A stretch of 64,000 nt of DNA from Rutidosis leptorrhynchoides (GCF_046630445.1 NC_092333.1:336361501-336425500), one strand, 5' to 3'; numbered from the stretch's first letter, positions 1 through 11,615 are shown. Notes: generated from the sequence alone by a model not told the origin. A program made the numbers and translations.

Positions 1-136
1 CACGATTTCCTGTACTGCTAGATCCAAGGTTATTGTTGGTATGTAGCGCAGCCTGTACTGCGGCTATGTTTGAAGCTAGAAAAGTACGGAATTCCTCTTC
101 ATTCATATTCACGGTGCGTCGAGTAGTCGGTGCCAT
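1..136 (-). pseudogene. Family-B element B1: N-terminus of gag (cut by window edge)
   Basis: Gag is the structural protein that forms the virus-like particle of a Ty3/gypsy retrotransposon. Reading the minus strand from the ATG at 136, the first residues are MAPTTRRTVNMNEEEF, closely matching the start of the second family-B gag in this window (from 39626, MAPTTRQNLNMSEEDF). The frame stays open to the window edge, so only about 45 codons are visible and the state of the rest of the gene is unknown. The cargo ORFs lie just upstream in the element's sense direction. Confidence 0.8.
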
Positions 137-477
137 TTCCTTCAAAATAGTCAAATGGAACAAGTTAATCATACAGAATATTAAGAGTAGTTAATAGTAT
201 TTCGTAGCATAATATGAACTCATTTATAAAAGCTTTTTCTTCATATTAGCGTTTTATAAGTTTAAATTCGGGTAGTACCTACCCGTTAAGTTCATACTTA
301 GTAGCTAATATACAATTCAACTACTACAATTCTATATGAAAAACTGATTATAATAATATTTCGCGTTCAAACTTTTACACAATATTTTACAAACTTACAA
401 TACCGCTTATTTTACATATAGCATGAAATATAGCACACAATAAATTTGATACAAGATGGTTGTGAAGATAATTCTAG
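137..477 (-). promoter_or_regulatory. B1 leader between F-box ORF and gag, with internal PPT-like palindrome
   Basis: No ORF is seen here. At 269-285 there is a perfect inverted repeat (CGGGTAG, 3-nt loop, CTACCCG). The stretch GTACCTACCCGTTAA at 275-289 is identical to the polypurine tract next to the 3' LTR of the other family-B element (34976-34990). The same feature is present at the equivalent place in copy B2 (39759-39775). Function is unknown; an extra plus-strand priming site is one possibility. Confidence 0.5.
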
Positions 478-1161
478 CTAGTACACAAGTTGTTCAGCAA
501 AGGCAATAAAGACACGTAATTCATACGTCCAGAAACAAGTCATGCATTCTGGTTTTACTAGGATTACTTCCCATCCTTGGTCTTGTGGAACATAACCGTT
601 ATGGCAGTTGATAAGACAGCGTGTTGTAACGTCGTCAAAGGGACGAGGGTTACGTAATGTCCAACAGTCTCGTAACAATCTAAAAACCTCATTTCTTACC
701 CCAATTACCGACTCCGTCACTTGTGGGAACGTTTTGTTTAATAGTTGTAGCCCGATGTTCTTGTTCTCACTTTGGTGAGAAGCGAACATTACTAATCCGT
801 AAGCATAACATGCTTCTTTATGTTGCATGTTAGCCGCTTTTTCTAAATCACGAAGTCCAATATTCGGATATATTGAGTCAAAATAATTTCTTAACCCATT
901 GCGTAAAATAGCATTTGGGTTCCCCGCAATATATGCGTCAAAGTAAACACATCGTAACTTATGGATTTCCCAATGTGATATCCCCCATCTTTCAAACGAA
1001 AGCCTTTTATAAACCAAGGCATTCTTGGAACGTTCTTCGAATGTCTTACAAACTGATCTCACCTTAAATAGTTATGTCGAAGAATTCTGACCGACTCTAG
1101 ACAAGATTTCATCAATCATGTCTCCGGGTAGGTCTCTTAAAATATTGGGTTGTCTATCCAT
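478..1161 (-). pseudogene. Retrotransposon-borne F-box-like protein, copy 1 (one nonsense codon)
   Basis: Reading from the ATG at 1161, the N-terminus has an F-box pattern: LPGDMIDEILSRVGQNSS, then VCKTF and LVYKRLSF. F-box proteins normally bridge targets to the SKP1-CUL1 ubiquitin ligase. The next part (AGNPNAILRNGLRNYF, then GLRDLEKAANMQHKEACYAYGLVMF) resembles the Sel1-like segment of plant F-box proteins of the At2g35280/At1g67623 type; this family call is from memory. The C-terminus holds paired cysteines (PECMTCFWTYELRVF). An in-frame TAA at 1072-1074, about 29 codons in, breaks the gene; the remaining 194 or so codons are open. Copy 2 at 39965-40657 has the same structure and roughly 75-80% identity by eye but a different stop. 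The gene lies between the element's primer site and gag, in the same direction as gag. Alternative: a domesticated retroelement protein that only mimics an F-box. Confidence 0.75.
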
Positions 1162-1298
1162 TTTGTGTTTTTATACTGTAAAATAGACAAGAGTTAGATT
1201 CATAAAAAAAATACTTATTAATACAAGCAATTTTTACATATATCATAAAGCATAAGCACACTATATTACATATATTACACCACACGAATACAACTATC

Positions 1299-1913
1299 TT
1301 ATTCCGACTCGCTTGTTTCTTCTTCTTCGGTTTTGGTTCGTTTTGCCAAGTTTCTAAGGATATATGATGTTCCCCTAATACGAGCCGTCATTTTCCACAT
1401 TGGTTTAGAAAAACTTGGTAGTTTAGAGGTTCCCGGGTCATTGTTACAACTTAAGGACTTCGGGGGTTGACGATACATATAAAGTTCATCGGGGTTGGAA
1501 TTAGATTTCTCTATTTTTATGCCCTTTCCCTTATTATTTTCTTTTGCCTTTTTAAATTCAGTTGGGGTAATTTCTATAACATCATCGGAATTCTCGTCGG
1601 AATCCGATTCATCGGAGAATTGGTAATCCTCCCAATATTTTGCTTCATTGGCGGAAACACCATTTACCATAATTAACCTTGGTCGGTTGGTTGAGGATTT
1701 TCTTTTACTTAACCGTTTTATTATTTCCCCCACCGGTTCTATTTCTTCATCCGGTTCCGATTCTTCTTCCGGTTCCGATTCTTCTTCCGGTTCCGACTCT
1801 TCTTCCGGTTCCTCTTCGGGAACTTGTGAATCAGTCCACGAATCATTCCAATTTACATTTGACTCTTCATTATTATTAGGTGAGTCAATGGTACTTATTC
1901 TAGAGGTAGACAT
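1299..1913 (-). CDS. Retrotransposon-borne acidic protein, copy 1 (intact ORF)
   Basis: An open frame of 204 residues from ATG 1913, the first ORF after the 5' LTR and primer site of B1. The N-terminal third is strongly acidic, with tandem ESEPEEE-type repeats (about residues 33-60). A basic cluster follows (IIKRLSKRKSS), then a block conserved between copies (MVNGVSANEAKYWEDYQFSD, an acidic SDSDENSDDVIEI stretch, KENNKGKGIKIEK), and a C-terminus with RNLAKRTKTEEEE. The basic clusters could be nuclear localisation signals. I do not recognise a family. The corresponding ORF in B2 (40796-41431) keeps the same layout but has two stops. Conservation of a non-retroviral ORF at this site in two diverged copies argues that it was a functional part of the family. 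It may still be a disordered leader protein without a defined partner. Confidence 0.65.
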   Translation of the reverse strand: MSTSRISTIDSPNNNEESNVNWNDSWTDSQVPEEEPEEESEPEEESEPEEESEPDEEIEPVGEIIKRLSKRKSSTNRPRLIMVNGVSANEAKYWEDYQFSDESDSDENSDDVIEITPTEFKKAKENNKGKGIKIEKSNSNPDELYMYRQPPKSLSCNNDPGTSKLPSFSKPMWKMTARIRGTSYILRNLAKRTKTEEEETSESE

Positions 1914-2102
1914 CTATCACATAATATCAAACGCGTTAAGAGATTAATATATCACATAATATTCACATGTTAAAAATATATAGTTTCCAACAAAATTTGT
2001 TAAGCAATCATTTTTCAAGTAAACACGGTCGAAGTCCAGACTCACTAATGCATCCTAACAAACTCGATAAGACACACTAATGCAAAATTCTGGTTCTCTA
2101 AG

Positions 2103-2120
2103 ACCAACGCTTGGATACCA
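2103..2120 (-). other. Primer binding site of B1 (tRNA-iMet type, degenerate)
   Basis: On the minus strand this reads TGGTATCCAAGCGTTGGT, two bases inside the 5' LTR end. It matches the start of the plant initiator tRNA-Met complement (TGGTATCAGAGC) with two mismatches. It fixes the element's direction (minus) and the LTR boundary at 2123. Confidence 0.7.
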
Positions 2121-2122
2121 AC

Positions 2123-5026
2123 TGAAATGTCCCGTTCTTATTGATTAAAAACGTTCCATATTAATTGATTTCGTTGTGAGGTTTTGACCTCTATATGAGA
2201 CGTTTTTTAAAGACTGCATTTAATACACATCCCATACATAGAGATAAAAATCATTCATATGGTGAACACCTGGTAACCGACATTAACAAGATGCATATAT
2301 AAGAATATCCCCATCATTTCGGGACACCCTTCGGATATGATATAAATTTCGAAGTACTAAAGCATCCGGTACTTTGGATGAGGTTTGTTAGGCCCAATAG
2401 ATCTATCTTTAGAGTTCGCGTCAATTAGGGTGTCTGTTCCCTAATTCTTAGATTACCAGACTTAATAAAAGGGTGATATTCGATTTCGATAATTCAACCA
2501 TAGAATGTAGTTTCGATTACTTGTGTCTATATCGTAAAACATTTATAAAAGCAGCGCATGTATTCTCAGTCCCAAAAATATATAAGAAGGGAGTAATGAA
2601 AAACTCACTTTCACATATTTTTATTTCGTCGGGAAGTAAGACTTGGCCACTGGTTGATTCACGAACCTATAACAATATATACATATATATCAAAGTATGT
2701 TCAAAATATATTTACAACACTTTTAATATATTTTGATGTTTTAAGTTTATTAAGTTAGCTGTCCTCGTTAGTAACCTACAACTAGTTGTCCACAGTTAGA
2801 TGTACAGAAATAAATCGATAAATATTATCTTGAATCAATCCACGACCCAGTGTATACGTATCTTAGTATTGATCACAACTCAAACTATATATATTTTGGA
2901 ATCAACCTCAACCCTGTATAGCTAACTCCAACATTCACATATAGAGTGTCTATGGTTGTTCCGAAATATATATAGATGTGTCAACATGATAGGTCGAAAC
3001 ATTGTATACGTGTCTATGGTATCTCAAGATTACATAATATACAATACAAGTTGATTAAGTTATGGTTGGAATAGATTTGTTACCAATTTTCACGTAGCTA
3101 AAATGAGAAAAAATTATCCAATCTTGTTTTACCCATAACTTCTTCATTTTAAATCCATTTTGAGTGAATCAAATTGCTATGGTTTCATATTGAACTCTAT
3201 TTTATGAATCTAAACAGAAAAAGTATAGGTTTATAGTCGTAAAAATAAGTTACAAGTCGTTTTTGTAAAGGTAGTCATTTCAGTCGAAAGAACGACGTCT
3301 AGATGACCATTTTAGAAAACATACTTCCACTTTGAGTTTAACCATAATTTTTGGATATAGTTTCATGTTCATAATAAAAATCATTTTCTCAGAATAACAA
3401 CATTTAAATCAAAGTTTATCATAGTTTTTAATTAACTAACCCAAAACAGCCTGCGGTGTTACTACGACGGCGTAAATCCGGTTTTACGGTGTTTTTCGTG
3501 TTTTCAGGTTTTAAATCATTAAGTTAGCATATCATATAGATATATAACATGTGTTTAGTTGATTTTAAAAGTCAAGTTAGAAGGATTAACTTTTATTTGC
3601 GAACAAGTTTAGAATTAATTAAACTATGTTCTAGTGATTACAAGTTTAAACCTTCGAATAAGATAGCTTTATATGTATGAATCGATTGATGTTATGAACA
3701 TCATTACTCCCTTAAGTTCCTTGGATAAACCTACTGGAAAAGATAAAAATGGATCTAGCTTCAACGGATTCTTGGATGGCTCGAAGTTTTTGAAGCAGAA
3801 TCATGACACGAAAACAAGTTCAAGTAAGATCATCACTTGAAATAAGATTGTTATAGTTATAGAAATTGAACCAAAGTTTGAATATGATTATTACCTTATA
3901 TTAGAATGATAACCTACTGTAAGAAAAAAAGATTTCTTGAGGTTGGATGATCACCTTACAAGATTGGAAGTGAGCTAGCAAACTTGAAAGTATTCTTGAT
4001 TTTATGTAACTAGAACTTGTGGAATATAAGAAGAACACTTAGAACTTGAAGATAGAACTTGAGAGAGATCAATTAGATGAATAAAATTGAAGAATGAAAG
4101 TGTTTGTAGGTGTTTTTGGTCGTTGGTGTATGGATTAGATATAAAGGATATGTAATTTTGTTTTCATGTAAATAAGTCATGAATGATTACTCATATTTTT
4201 GTAATTTTATGACATATTTCATGCTAGTTGCCAAATGATGGTTCCCACATGTGTTAGGTGACTCACATGGGCTGCTAAGATCTGATCATTGGAGTGTATG
4301 TATCAATAGTACATACATCTAAAAGCTGTGTATTGTACGAGTACGAATACGGGTGCATACGAGTAGAATTGTTGATGAAACTGAACGAGGATGTAATTGT
4401 AAGCATTTTTGTTAAGTAGAAGTATTTTGATAAGTGTATTGAAGTCTTTCAAAAGTGTATAAATACATATTAAAACACTACATGTATATACATTTTAACT
4501 GAGTCGTTAAGTCATCGTTAGTCGTTACATGTAAGTGTTGTTTTGAAACCTTTAGGTTAACGATCTTGTTAAATGTTGTTAACCCAATGTTTATAATATC
4601 AAATTAGATTTTAAATTATTATATTATCATGATATTATCATGTATGAATATCTCTTAATATGATATATATACATTAAATGTCTTTACAACGATAATCGTT
4701 ACATATATGTCTCGTTTAAAAATCATTAAGTTAGTAGTCTTGTTTTTACATATGTAGTTCATTGTTAATATACTTAATGATATGTTTACTTATCATAGTA
4801 TCATGTTAACTATATATATATCCATATATATATCATCATATAGTTTTTACAAGTTTTAACGTTCGTGAATCACCGGTCAACTTGGGTGGTCAATTGTCTA
4901 TATGAAACATATTTCAATTAATCAAGTCTTAACAAGTTTGATTGCTTAACATGTTGAAAACATTTAATCATGTAAATATCAATCTCAGTTAATATATATA
5001 AACATGGAAATGTTCGGGTCACTACA
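2123..5026 (-). mobile_element. 5' LTR of family-B element B1 (with internal deletion)
   Basis: On the minus strand it starts TGTAGTGACCCGAAC and ends GGGACATTTCA, giving the standard TG...CA ends. It matches the solo LTR at 45163-48418 along its length, except that about 350 bp are missing at 2220/2221. Adding them back gives about 3.25 kb, the length of the solo LTR. The small ORFs inside recur in the other LTR copies but look non-coding. Confidence 0.85.
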
Positions 5027-7879
5027 TAACCTATATATATCAAATCATAATAATAGACCACAAGATTTCATATTTCAATACACATCCCATACATAGAGAT
5101 AAAAATCATTCATATGGTGAACACCTGGTAACCGACATTAACAAGATGCATATATAAGAATATCCCCATCATTCCGGGACACCCTTCGGATATGATATAA
5201 ATTTCGAAGTACTAAAGCATCCGGTACTTTGGATGGGGTTTGTTAGGCCCAATAGATCTATCTTTAGGATTCGTGTCAATTAGGGTGTCTGTTCCCTAAT
5301 TCTTAGATTACCAGACTTAATAAAAAGGGGCATATTCGATTTCGATAATTCAACCATAGAATGTAGTTTCACGTACTTGTGTCTATTTTGTAAATTATTT
5401 ATAAAACCTGCATGTATTCTCATCCCAAAAATATTAGATTTTAAAAGTGGGACTATAACTCACTTTCACAGATTTTTACTTCGTCGGGAAGTAAGACTTG
5501 GCCACTGGTTGATTCACGAACCTATAACAATATATACATATATATCAAAGTATGTTCAAAATATATTTACAACACTTTTAATATATTTTGATGTTTTAAG
5601 TTTATTAAGTCAGCTGTCCTCGTTAGTAACCTACAACTAGTTGTCCACAGTTAGATGTACAGAAATAAATCGATAAATATTATCTTGAATCAATCCACGA
5701 CCCAGTGTATACGTATCTCAGTATTGATCACAACTCAAACTATATATATTTTGGAATCAACCTCAACCCTGTATAGCTAACTCCAACATTCACATATAGA
5801 GTGTCTATGGTTGTTCCGAAATATATATAGATGTGTCGACATGATAGGTCAAAACATTGTATACGTGTCTATGGTATCTCAAGATTACATAATATACAAT
5901 ACAATTGATTAAGTTATGGTTAGAATAGATTTGTTACCAATTTTCACGTAGCTAAAATGAGAAAAATTATCCAATCTTGTTTTACCCATAACTTCTTCAT
6001 TTTAAATCCGTTCTGAGTGAATCAAATTGCTATGGTTTCATATTGAACTCTATTTTATGAATCTATACATAAAAAGTATAGGTTTATAGTCAGAAAAATA
6101 AGTTACAAGTCGTTTTTGTAAAGGTAGTCATTTCAGTCGAAAGAACGACGTCTAGATGACCATTTTAGAAAACATACTTCCACTTTGAGTTTAACCATAA
6201 TTTTTGGATATAGTTTCATGTTCATAATAAAAATCATTTTCTCGAAATAACAACTTTTAAATCAAAGTTTATCATAGTTTTTAATTAACTAACCCAAAAC
6301 AGCCCGCGGTGTTACTACGACGGCGTAAATCCGGTTTTACGGTGTTTTTCGTGTTTCCAGGTTTTAAATCATTAAGTTAGCATATAATATAGATATAGAA
6401 CATGTGTTTAGTTTATTTTAAAATTCAAGTTAGAAGGATTAACTTTTGTTTGCGAACAAGTTTAGAATTAACTAAACTATGTTCTAGTGATTACAAGTTT
6501 AAACCTTCGAATAAGATAGCTTTATATGTATGAATAGAATGATGTTATGAACATCATTACTACCTTAAGTTCCTTGGATAAACCTACTAAAAAAGAGAAA
6601 AATGGATGTAGCTTCAACGGATCCTTGGATGGCTCGAAGTTCTTGAAGCAGAATCATGACACGAAAACAAGTTCAAGTAAGATCATCACTTGAAATAAGA
6701 TTGTTATAGTTATAGAAATTGAACCAAAGTTTGAATATGATTATTACCTTGTATTAGAATGATAACCTACTGTAAGAAATAAAGATTTCTTGAGGTTGGA
6801 TGATCACCTTACAAGATTGGAAGTGAGCTAGCAAACTTGACAGTATTCTTGATTTTATGTAACTAGAACTTGTAAAATATATGAAGAACACTTAGAACTT
6901 GAAGATAGAACTTGAGAGAGATCAATTAGATGAAGAAAATTGAAGAATGAAAGTGTTTGTAGGTGTTTTTGGTCGTTGGTGTATGGATTAGATATAAAGG
7001 ATATGTAATTTTGTTTTCATGTAAATAAGTCATGAATGATTACTCATATTTTTGTAATTTTATGAGATATTTCATGCTAGTTGCCAAATGATGGTTCCCA
7101 CATGTGTTAGGTGACTCACATGGGCTGCTAAGAGCTAATCATTGGAGTGTATATACCAATAGTACATACATCTAAAAGCTGTGTATTGTACGAGTACGAA
7201 TACGGGTGCATACGAGTAGAATTGTTGATGAAACTGAACGAGGATGTAATTGTAAGCATTTTTGTTAAGTAGAAGTATTTTGATAAGTATTTTGAAGTCT
7301 TTCAAAAGTGTATAAATACATATTAAAACACTACATGTATATACATTTTAACTGAGTCGTTAAGTCATCGTTAGTCGTTACATGTAAGTGTTGTTTTGAA
7401 ACCTTTAGGTTAACGATCTTGTTAAATGTTGTTAACCCAATGTTTATAATATCAAATGAGATTTTAAATTATTATATTATCATGATATTATCATGTATGA
7501 ATATCTCTTAATATGATATATATACATTAAATGTCTTTACAACGATAATCGTTACATATATGTCTCGTTTAAAAATCATTAAGTTAGTAGTCTTGTTTTT
7601 ACATATGTAGTTCATTGTTAATATACTTAATGATATGTTTACTTATCATAGTATCATGTTAACTATATATATATCCATATATATGTCATCATATAGTTTT
7701 TACAAGTTTTAACGTTCGTGAATCACCGGTCAACTTGGGTGGTCAATTGTCTATATGAAACATATTTCAATTAATCAAGTCTTAACAAGTTTGATTGCTT
7801 AACATGTTGGAAACATTTAATCATGTAAATATCAATCTCAATTAATATATATAAACATGGAAAAGTTCGGGTCACTACA
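5027..7879 (-). mobile_element. Second family-B LTR piece, split by insertion of B1
   Basis: Nearly identical to 45557-48418, so it lacks only the first 394 or so bases (window orientation) of a full family-B LTR. It starts exactly where B1's 5' LTR ends, which fits B1 having inserted into this older LTR; the missing part should then lie beyond B1's 3' LTR, outside the window. Its right end is the normal LTR terminus (GGGTCACTACA). The first five bases, TAACC, would be the predicted target duplication of B1. Confidence 0.75.
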
Positions 7880-9167
7880 TATTATACATGTATTCTAATA
7901 TATTATGTAATCTTGGGATACCATAGACACGTATGCAAATGTTTTGACATATCATATCGACCCATGTATATATATTATTTGGAACAACCATAGACACTCT
8001 ATATGCAGTAATGTTGGAGTTAGCTATACAGGGTTGAGGTTGATTCCAAAAATATATATACTTTGAGTTGTGATCTAGCCTGAGACGTGTATACACTGGG
8101 TCGTGGATTGATTCAAGATAATATATATCGATTTATTTCTGTACATCTAACTGTGGACAACTAGTTGTAGGTTACTAACGAGGACAGCTGACTTAATAAA
8201 CTTAAAACATCAAAATGTATTAAAAGTGTTGTAAATATATTTTGAACATACTTTGATATATATGTACATATTTGTTATAGGTTCGTGAATCGACCAGTGG
8301 TCAAGTCTTACTTCCCGACGAAGTAAAAATCTGTGAAAGTGAGTTATAGTCCCACTTTTAAAATCTAATATTTTGGGATGAAAATACATGCAGTTTTATA
8401 AATGTTTTACGAAATAGACACAAATAATTGAAACTACATTATATGAGTGAATGATCGAAGCCGAATATGCCCCTTTTGCTTGGTAACCTAAGAATTAGTA
8501 AACCGATCTACTAATTGACGCGAATCCTAAAGATAGATCTATTGGGCCTAACGAAACCCATCCAAAGTACCAGATGCTTTAGTACTTCGAATTCATTTTT
8601 ATCATGTCCGAAGGATTTCTCGGAATGATAGGGGATATTCTTATATGCATCTTGTTAATGTCGGTTACCAGGTGTTCACCATATGAATGAATTTTATCTC
8701 TATGCATGGGATGTATATTGAAATATGAAATCTTGTGGTCTATTATTATGATTTGATAATATATAGATTAAACATATAACTCACCAACATTTTTGTTGAC
8801 GTTTTAAGCATGTTTATTCTCAGGTGATTATTAAGAGCTTCCGTTGTTGCATACTAAAATAAGGACAAGATTTGGAGTCCATGCTTGTATGATATTATGT
8901 AAAAACTGCATTCAAGAAACTTATTTTTGATGTAATATGTTCTTATTGTAAACCATTATGTAATGGTCGTGTGTAAACGGTATATTTTAGATTATCATTA
9001 TTTGATAATCTACGTAATGCTTTTTAAACCTTTATCGATAAAATAAAGGTTATGGTTGTTTTAAAAACGAATGCAGTCTTTGAAAAACGTCTCATATAGA
9101 GGTCAAAACCTCGCGACGAAATCAATTAATATGGAACGTTTATAATCAATATAAACGGGACATTTCA
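7880..9167 (+). mobile_element. Inverted partial family-B LTR
   Basis: The reverse complement matches about 42932-41643 of the B2 5' LTR over nearly 1.3 kb, ending at the LTR terminus GGGACATTTCA at 9167. Sequence variants (for example the segment around 7930-7990) agree with the B2 LTRs rather than with the two LTR pieces to its left, so it belongs to a second LTR subfamily. Its left break coincides with the end of the preceding LTR, consistent with that LTR having inserted into this one. Confidence 0.8.
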
Positions 9168-10252
9168 AACATCACTTATCCAGCTCTCTCCCCCTTTTGT
9201 CGAAGCAAAAAGGTTAGCTCCCCCTGGAACTCAGCTCGCCCTAAGACAAATGCTCCCCCTTGAACCGTAAACGGTGGAAAGTAACAACCACAACATATAA
9301 AACCACACATATTTTATTCACTAAAGAGAATAAGTCACTACACCACTTATTATGCATCAAACAAAAGTATAGATGAGATTTAAGAGTCGTGATCAGAGAG
9401 GTGAAGATTTTCTCTAAAGATGTTCTCAAGTTCGTTTAATTTTCGACCAATTTTCAGAATGTTTCCATGAATTACCTGTTTTTTCCCTTAGGTGATAGAG
9501 AGCAAAAGTTAGAGGGATATTCGAGTAACTGTTCATGGACCTGTGTGGTCAAAGCTCTACATATTGTGTTTAGGCCCGTGTTCAGTTAGGGGTAGTATCG
9601 GGAATTTTGTTTTGAGTCCAGACTTATTGACTTATAATTAGATTAATGGTGTAGATTAAGGGGTAGTGGTTGTCATTTCATTAATCTAATGGTGGAGATT
9701 ACAAGTTGAATTTAATGATATCTACTTTCTTTTAATTAATGTATAAAGAGATTCTTCTAATAAAATATTTTTTGTTTTTGAAAAGCAAACAATTATAGTA
9801 TACCAATAAAGAGCGAAATAAAATAATTTACTAATATATCCTAATCTATGTGTCTTCAATAAGAAATATATGATTATTTGATTTATTATTGAAATATATG
9901 ATTATTTGATTTATTATAAGTTTACCAGAGCGAATAATATTTTCTAAAATAATTCCAGCCATAATGTAGGGAGTGTATATTGTATTAAAATAATTATTAT
10001 AAATTTATAATGACCGATTTATAGTTTTAATTCTTTTTCATATTCTATAGCTAAGTGATTTTTATAACACTATTTTTGATATATCTACCTAAATTTAATA
10101 TACTGTACTTAAATGATATGTTACATAATTTTTTTTATCAGAAATTATTAAAGAATATTTTTAAAAAGAAGAATGAAATAATAGTGGATTTATTAAAAAA
10201 ATAATAATAATTTCCCATTCTATAACCGAGAGAACATAAATATAAATAAATA
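9168..10252. other. Low-copy region without a recognisable gene
   Basis: No credible coding region was seen. 9180-9262 has several short polypyrimidine runs (polypurine on the minus strand, such as AAGGGGGAG), similar in style to tracts in Ty1/copia elements, but no LTR or coding sequence supports that. The rest is AT-rich. Confidence 0.4.
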
Positions 10253-11339
10253 CTAGTAGTTTAATACCCGCAACTTTGCGGGTTCTGAACTGAAAATTAG
10301 TAATTGGTTTCGTCATAATGGTAACATGAATATATACAAAAGACAGTGCGCGAGAAACATATAATCAACATTCTAATACATATAACCCAAATTGCTTACC
10401 GAGTTAATGTGCCGAATAGTAACATCAGTAACGGTGTTGATGCATGCTAGTTTTTTGGTAAGCATCATGTGCCAACTCATGAACCCGTCAATCACAATTT
10501 CCTCGTTTCGCAAGATCAATGATTGATTAAAAATCTTAAACATATGCAAATCCAACAATCTTAAAATCATGACAAAAAACATGTAAAAGATCTTCATCAT
10601 CTTGATGGTACTAATTTGGATTTATAAATAACTAAGAGATTAAACATAAAAGCAAAAACATCAAAACTCATTGGCATTTAGAAGGAACAAGATCTAAGTA
10701 TTAACAAACCCCCCCAAACGATAGCATATTATGGTTTTTGGGATTGAATGATGAAGAAATTGTCGGGGTATTGTGGTGATTCAAGTATTGTTGCGTTGCG
10801 GAGCACTCGCTTCGCGTCGGGGGCTCCGTTTTGAATGCGAGTTAAAAAAAAAGTCTTGATCTATTTTGTAAAAAATAATTTTTTTTCGACATCTAACATT
10901 GAAGGGTTGTTCTTTTTGTGAAAGTTGCTTCTTTTAGCGTTCGGGTTTTATTTATAAAAAAAAAAGTTAGTAAAGTGGGGGTTCGATTTGTATTTTAATA
11001 AAAGTTAGGGGGTTTAGTTTGTGAAATTTGAAAAAAATATACGGATAAAGTGGGAGTTCGATTTCTATTTTAATAAAAGTTAGGGGTTAAGTTTGTGAAA
11101 ATTGAATATTAGTAAAAAAAAAGTTAGTAAAGTGGGGTTCGATTTGTATTTTAATAAAAGTTAGGGGGTTAAGTTTATGAAATTTGGGAAAAAATATACG
11201 TATAAAGTGGGGGTGCGATTTGTATTTTAATAAGAGTATAAAGTGGGGGTGCGATTTGTATTTTAATAAAAGTTGAGGGTTAAGTTTGCGAAAAGTGAAA
11301 AAGGAATAGTACTATTCATTTGTTCTTTGCCTTTTTAGA
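10253..11339 (-). mobile_element. Helitron-like element (3' end clear, 5' end tentative)
   Basis: On the minus strand, a 7-bp-stem hairpin (ACCCGCA, loop AAGT, TGCGGGT; 10266-10283) is followed by 9 nt and then CTAG at 10253-10256, with T as the next base. This is the classic Helitron 3' terminus. The suggested 5' end is TCTAAAAAGGC at 11339, preceded by A, which fits insertion between A and T, but it is much less certain. The interior is AT-rich with a minisatellite. It contains no Rep/helicase coding, so it would be non-autonomous. If the true 5' end lies further right, the exon fragments at 11.6-17 kb would be inside it. Confidence 0.5.
10965..11300. repeat. Minisatellite, about 4-5 imperfect units
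   Basis: Units contain AAAGTGGGGGTTCGATTTG, then TATTTTAATAAAAGTTAGGG and a GTTTGTGAAA tail, repeating roughly every 75-80 bp with one short unit (about 35 bp) near 11240. Unit starts are near 10970, 11046, 11125, 11205 and 11240. Confidence 0.7.
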
Positions 11340-11615
11340 TATAGGTATATAATATATGAATCAAAACTCATTGGCATTTAGAAAGAATATATGAATCAAT
11401 GACTTGAGTTGAGCCACGAGTAAACAACCATCACCAAACACGTGATGGTTACTAAAATAGTCGATAAACGGTTACACAATATTGAGCGAACAAATTATAA
11501 ATTCAGTAGAAGTTTATACAATAACTTGGTTAAGGAACTCTATCCCCTTCACACACGCACAGCGCGCGCGCGCACGCACGCAAACTTAGTTGAGGAACTA
11601 CTTCCAAAAAATTAG
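11340..11615. repeat. Spacer with a (GC/CA)n microsatellite
   Basis: No gene. A CA/CG dinucleotide run sits at 11550-11582. It is flanked by two related copies of a 22-bp sequence (ACTTGGTTAAGGAACT near 11524 and ACTTAGTTGAGGAACT near 11584). Confidence 0.5.

Noticed and set aside
1467..1947. Plus-strand ORFs, one with Ser/Gly repeats, also at 40964-41465
   Set aside because: Antisense of the acidic cargo ORF. The Ser repeats mirror Glu codons, and the conserved initiation and layout belong to the minus strand.
5377..5640. 87-codon ORF recurring at 2473, 5377 and 45909
   Set aside because: Recurs only because the LTR recurs; frame and length are not kept in the other LTR subfamily, and no protein family resembles it.
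9180..9262. Polypurine runs resembling Ty1/copia tracts
   Set aside because: No LTR, primer site or coding sequence nearby to support a copia element.
10965..11300. Regular repeats that could suggest a CRISPR-like array
   Set aside because: Units are contiguous and imperfect, without unique spacers, and the genome is a plant.
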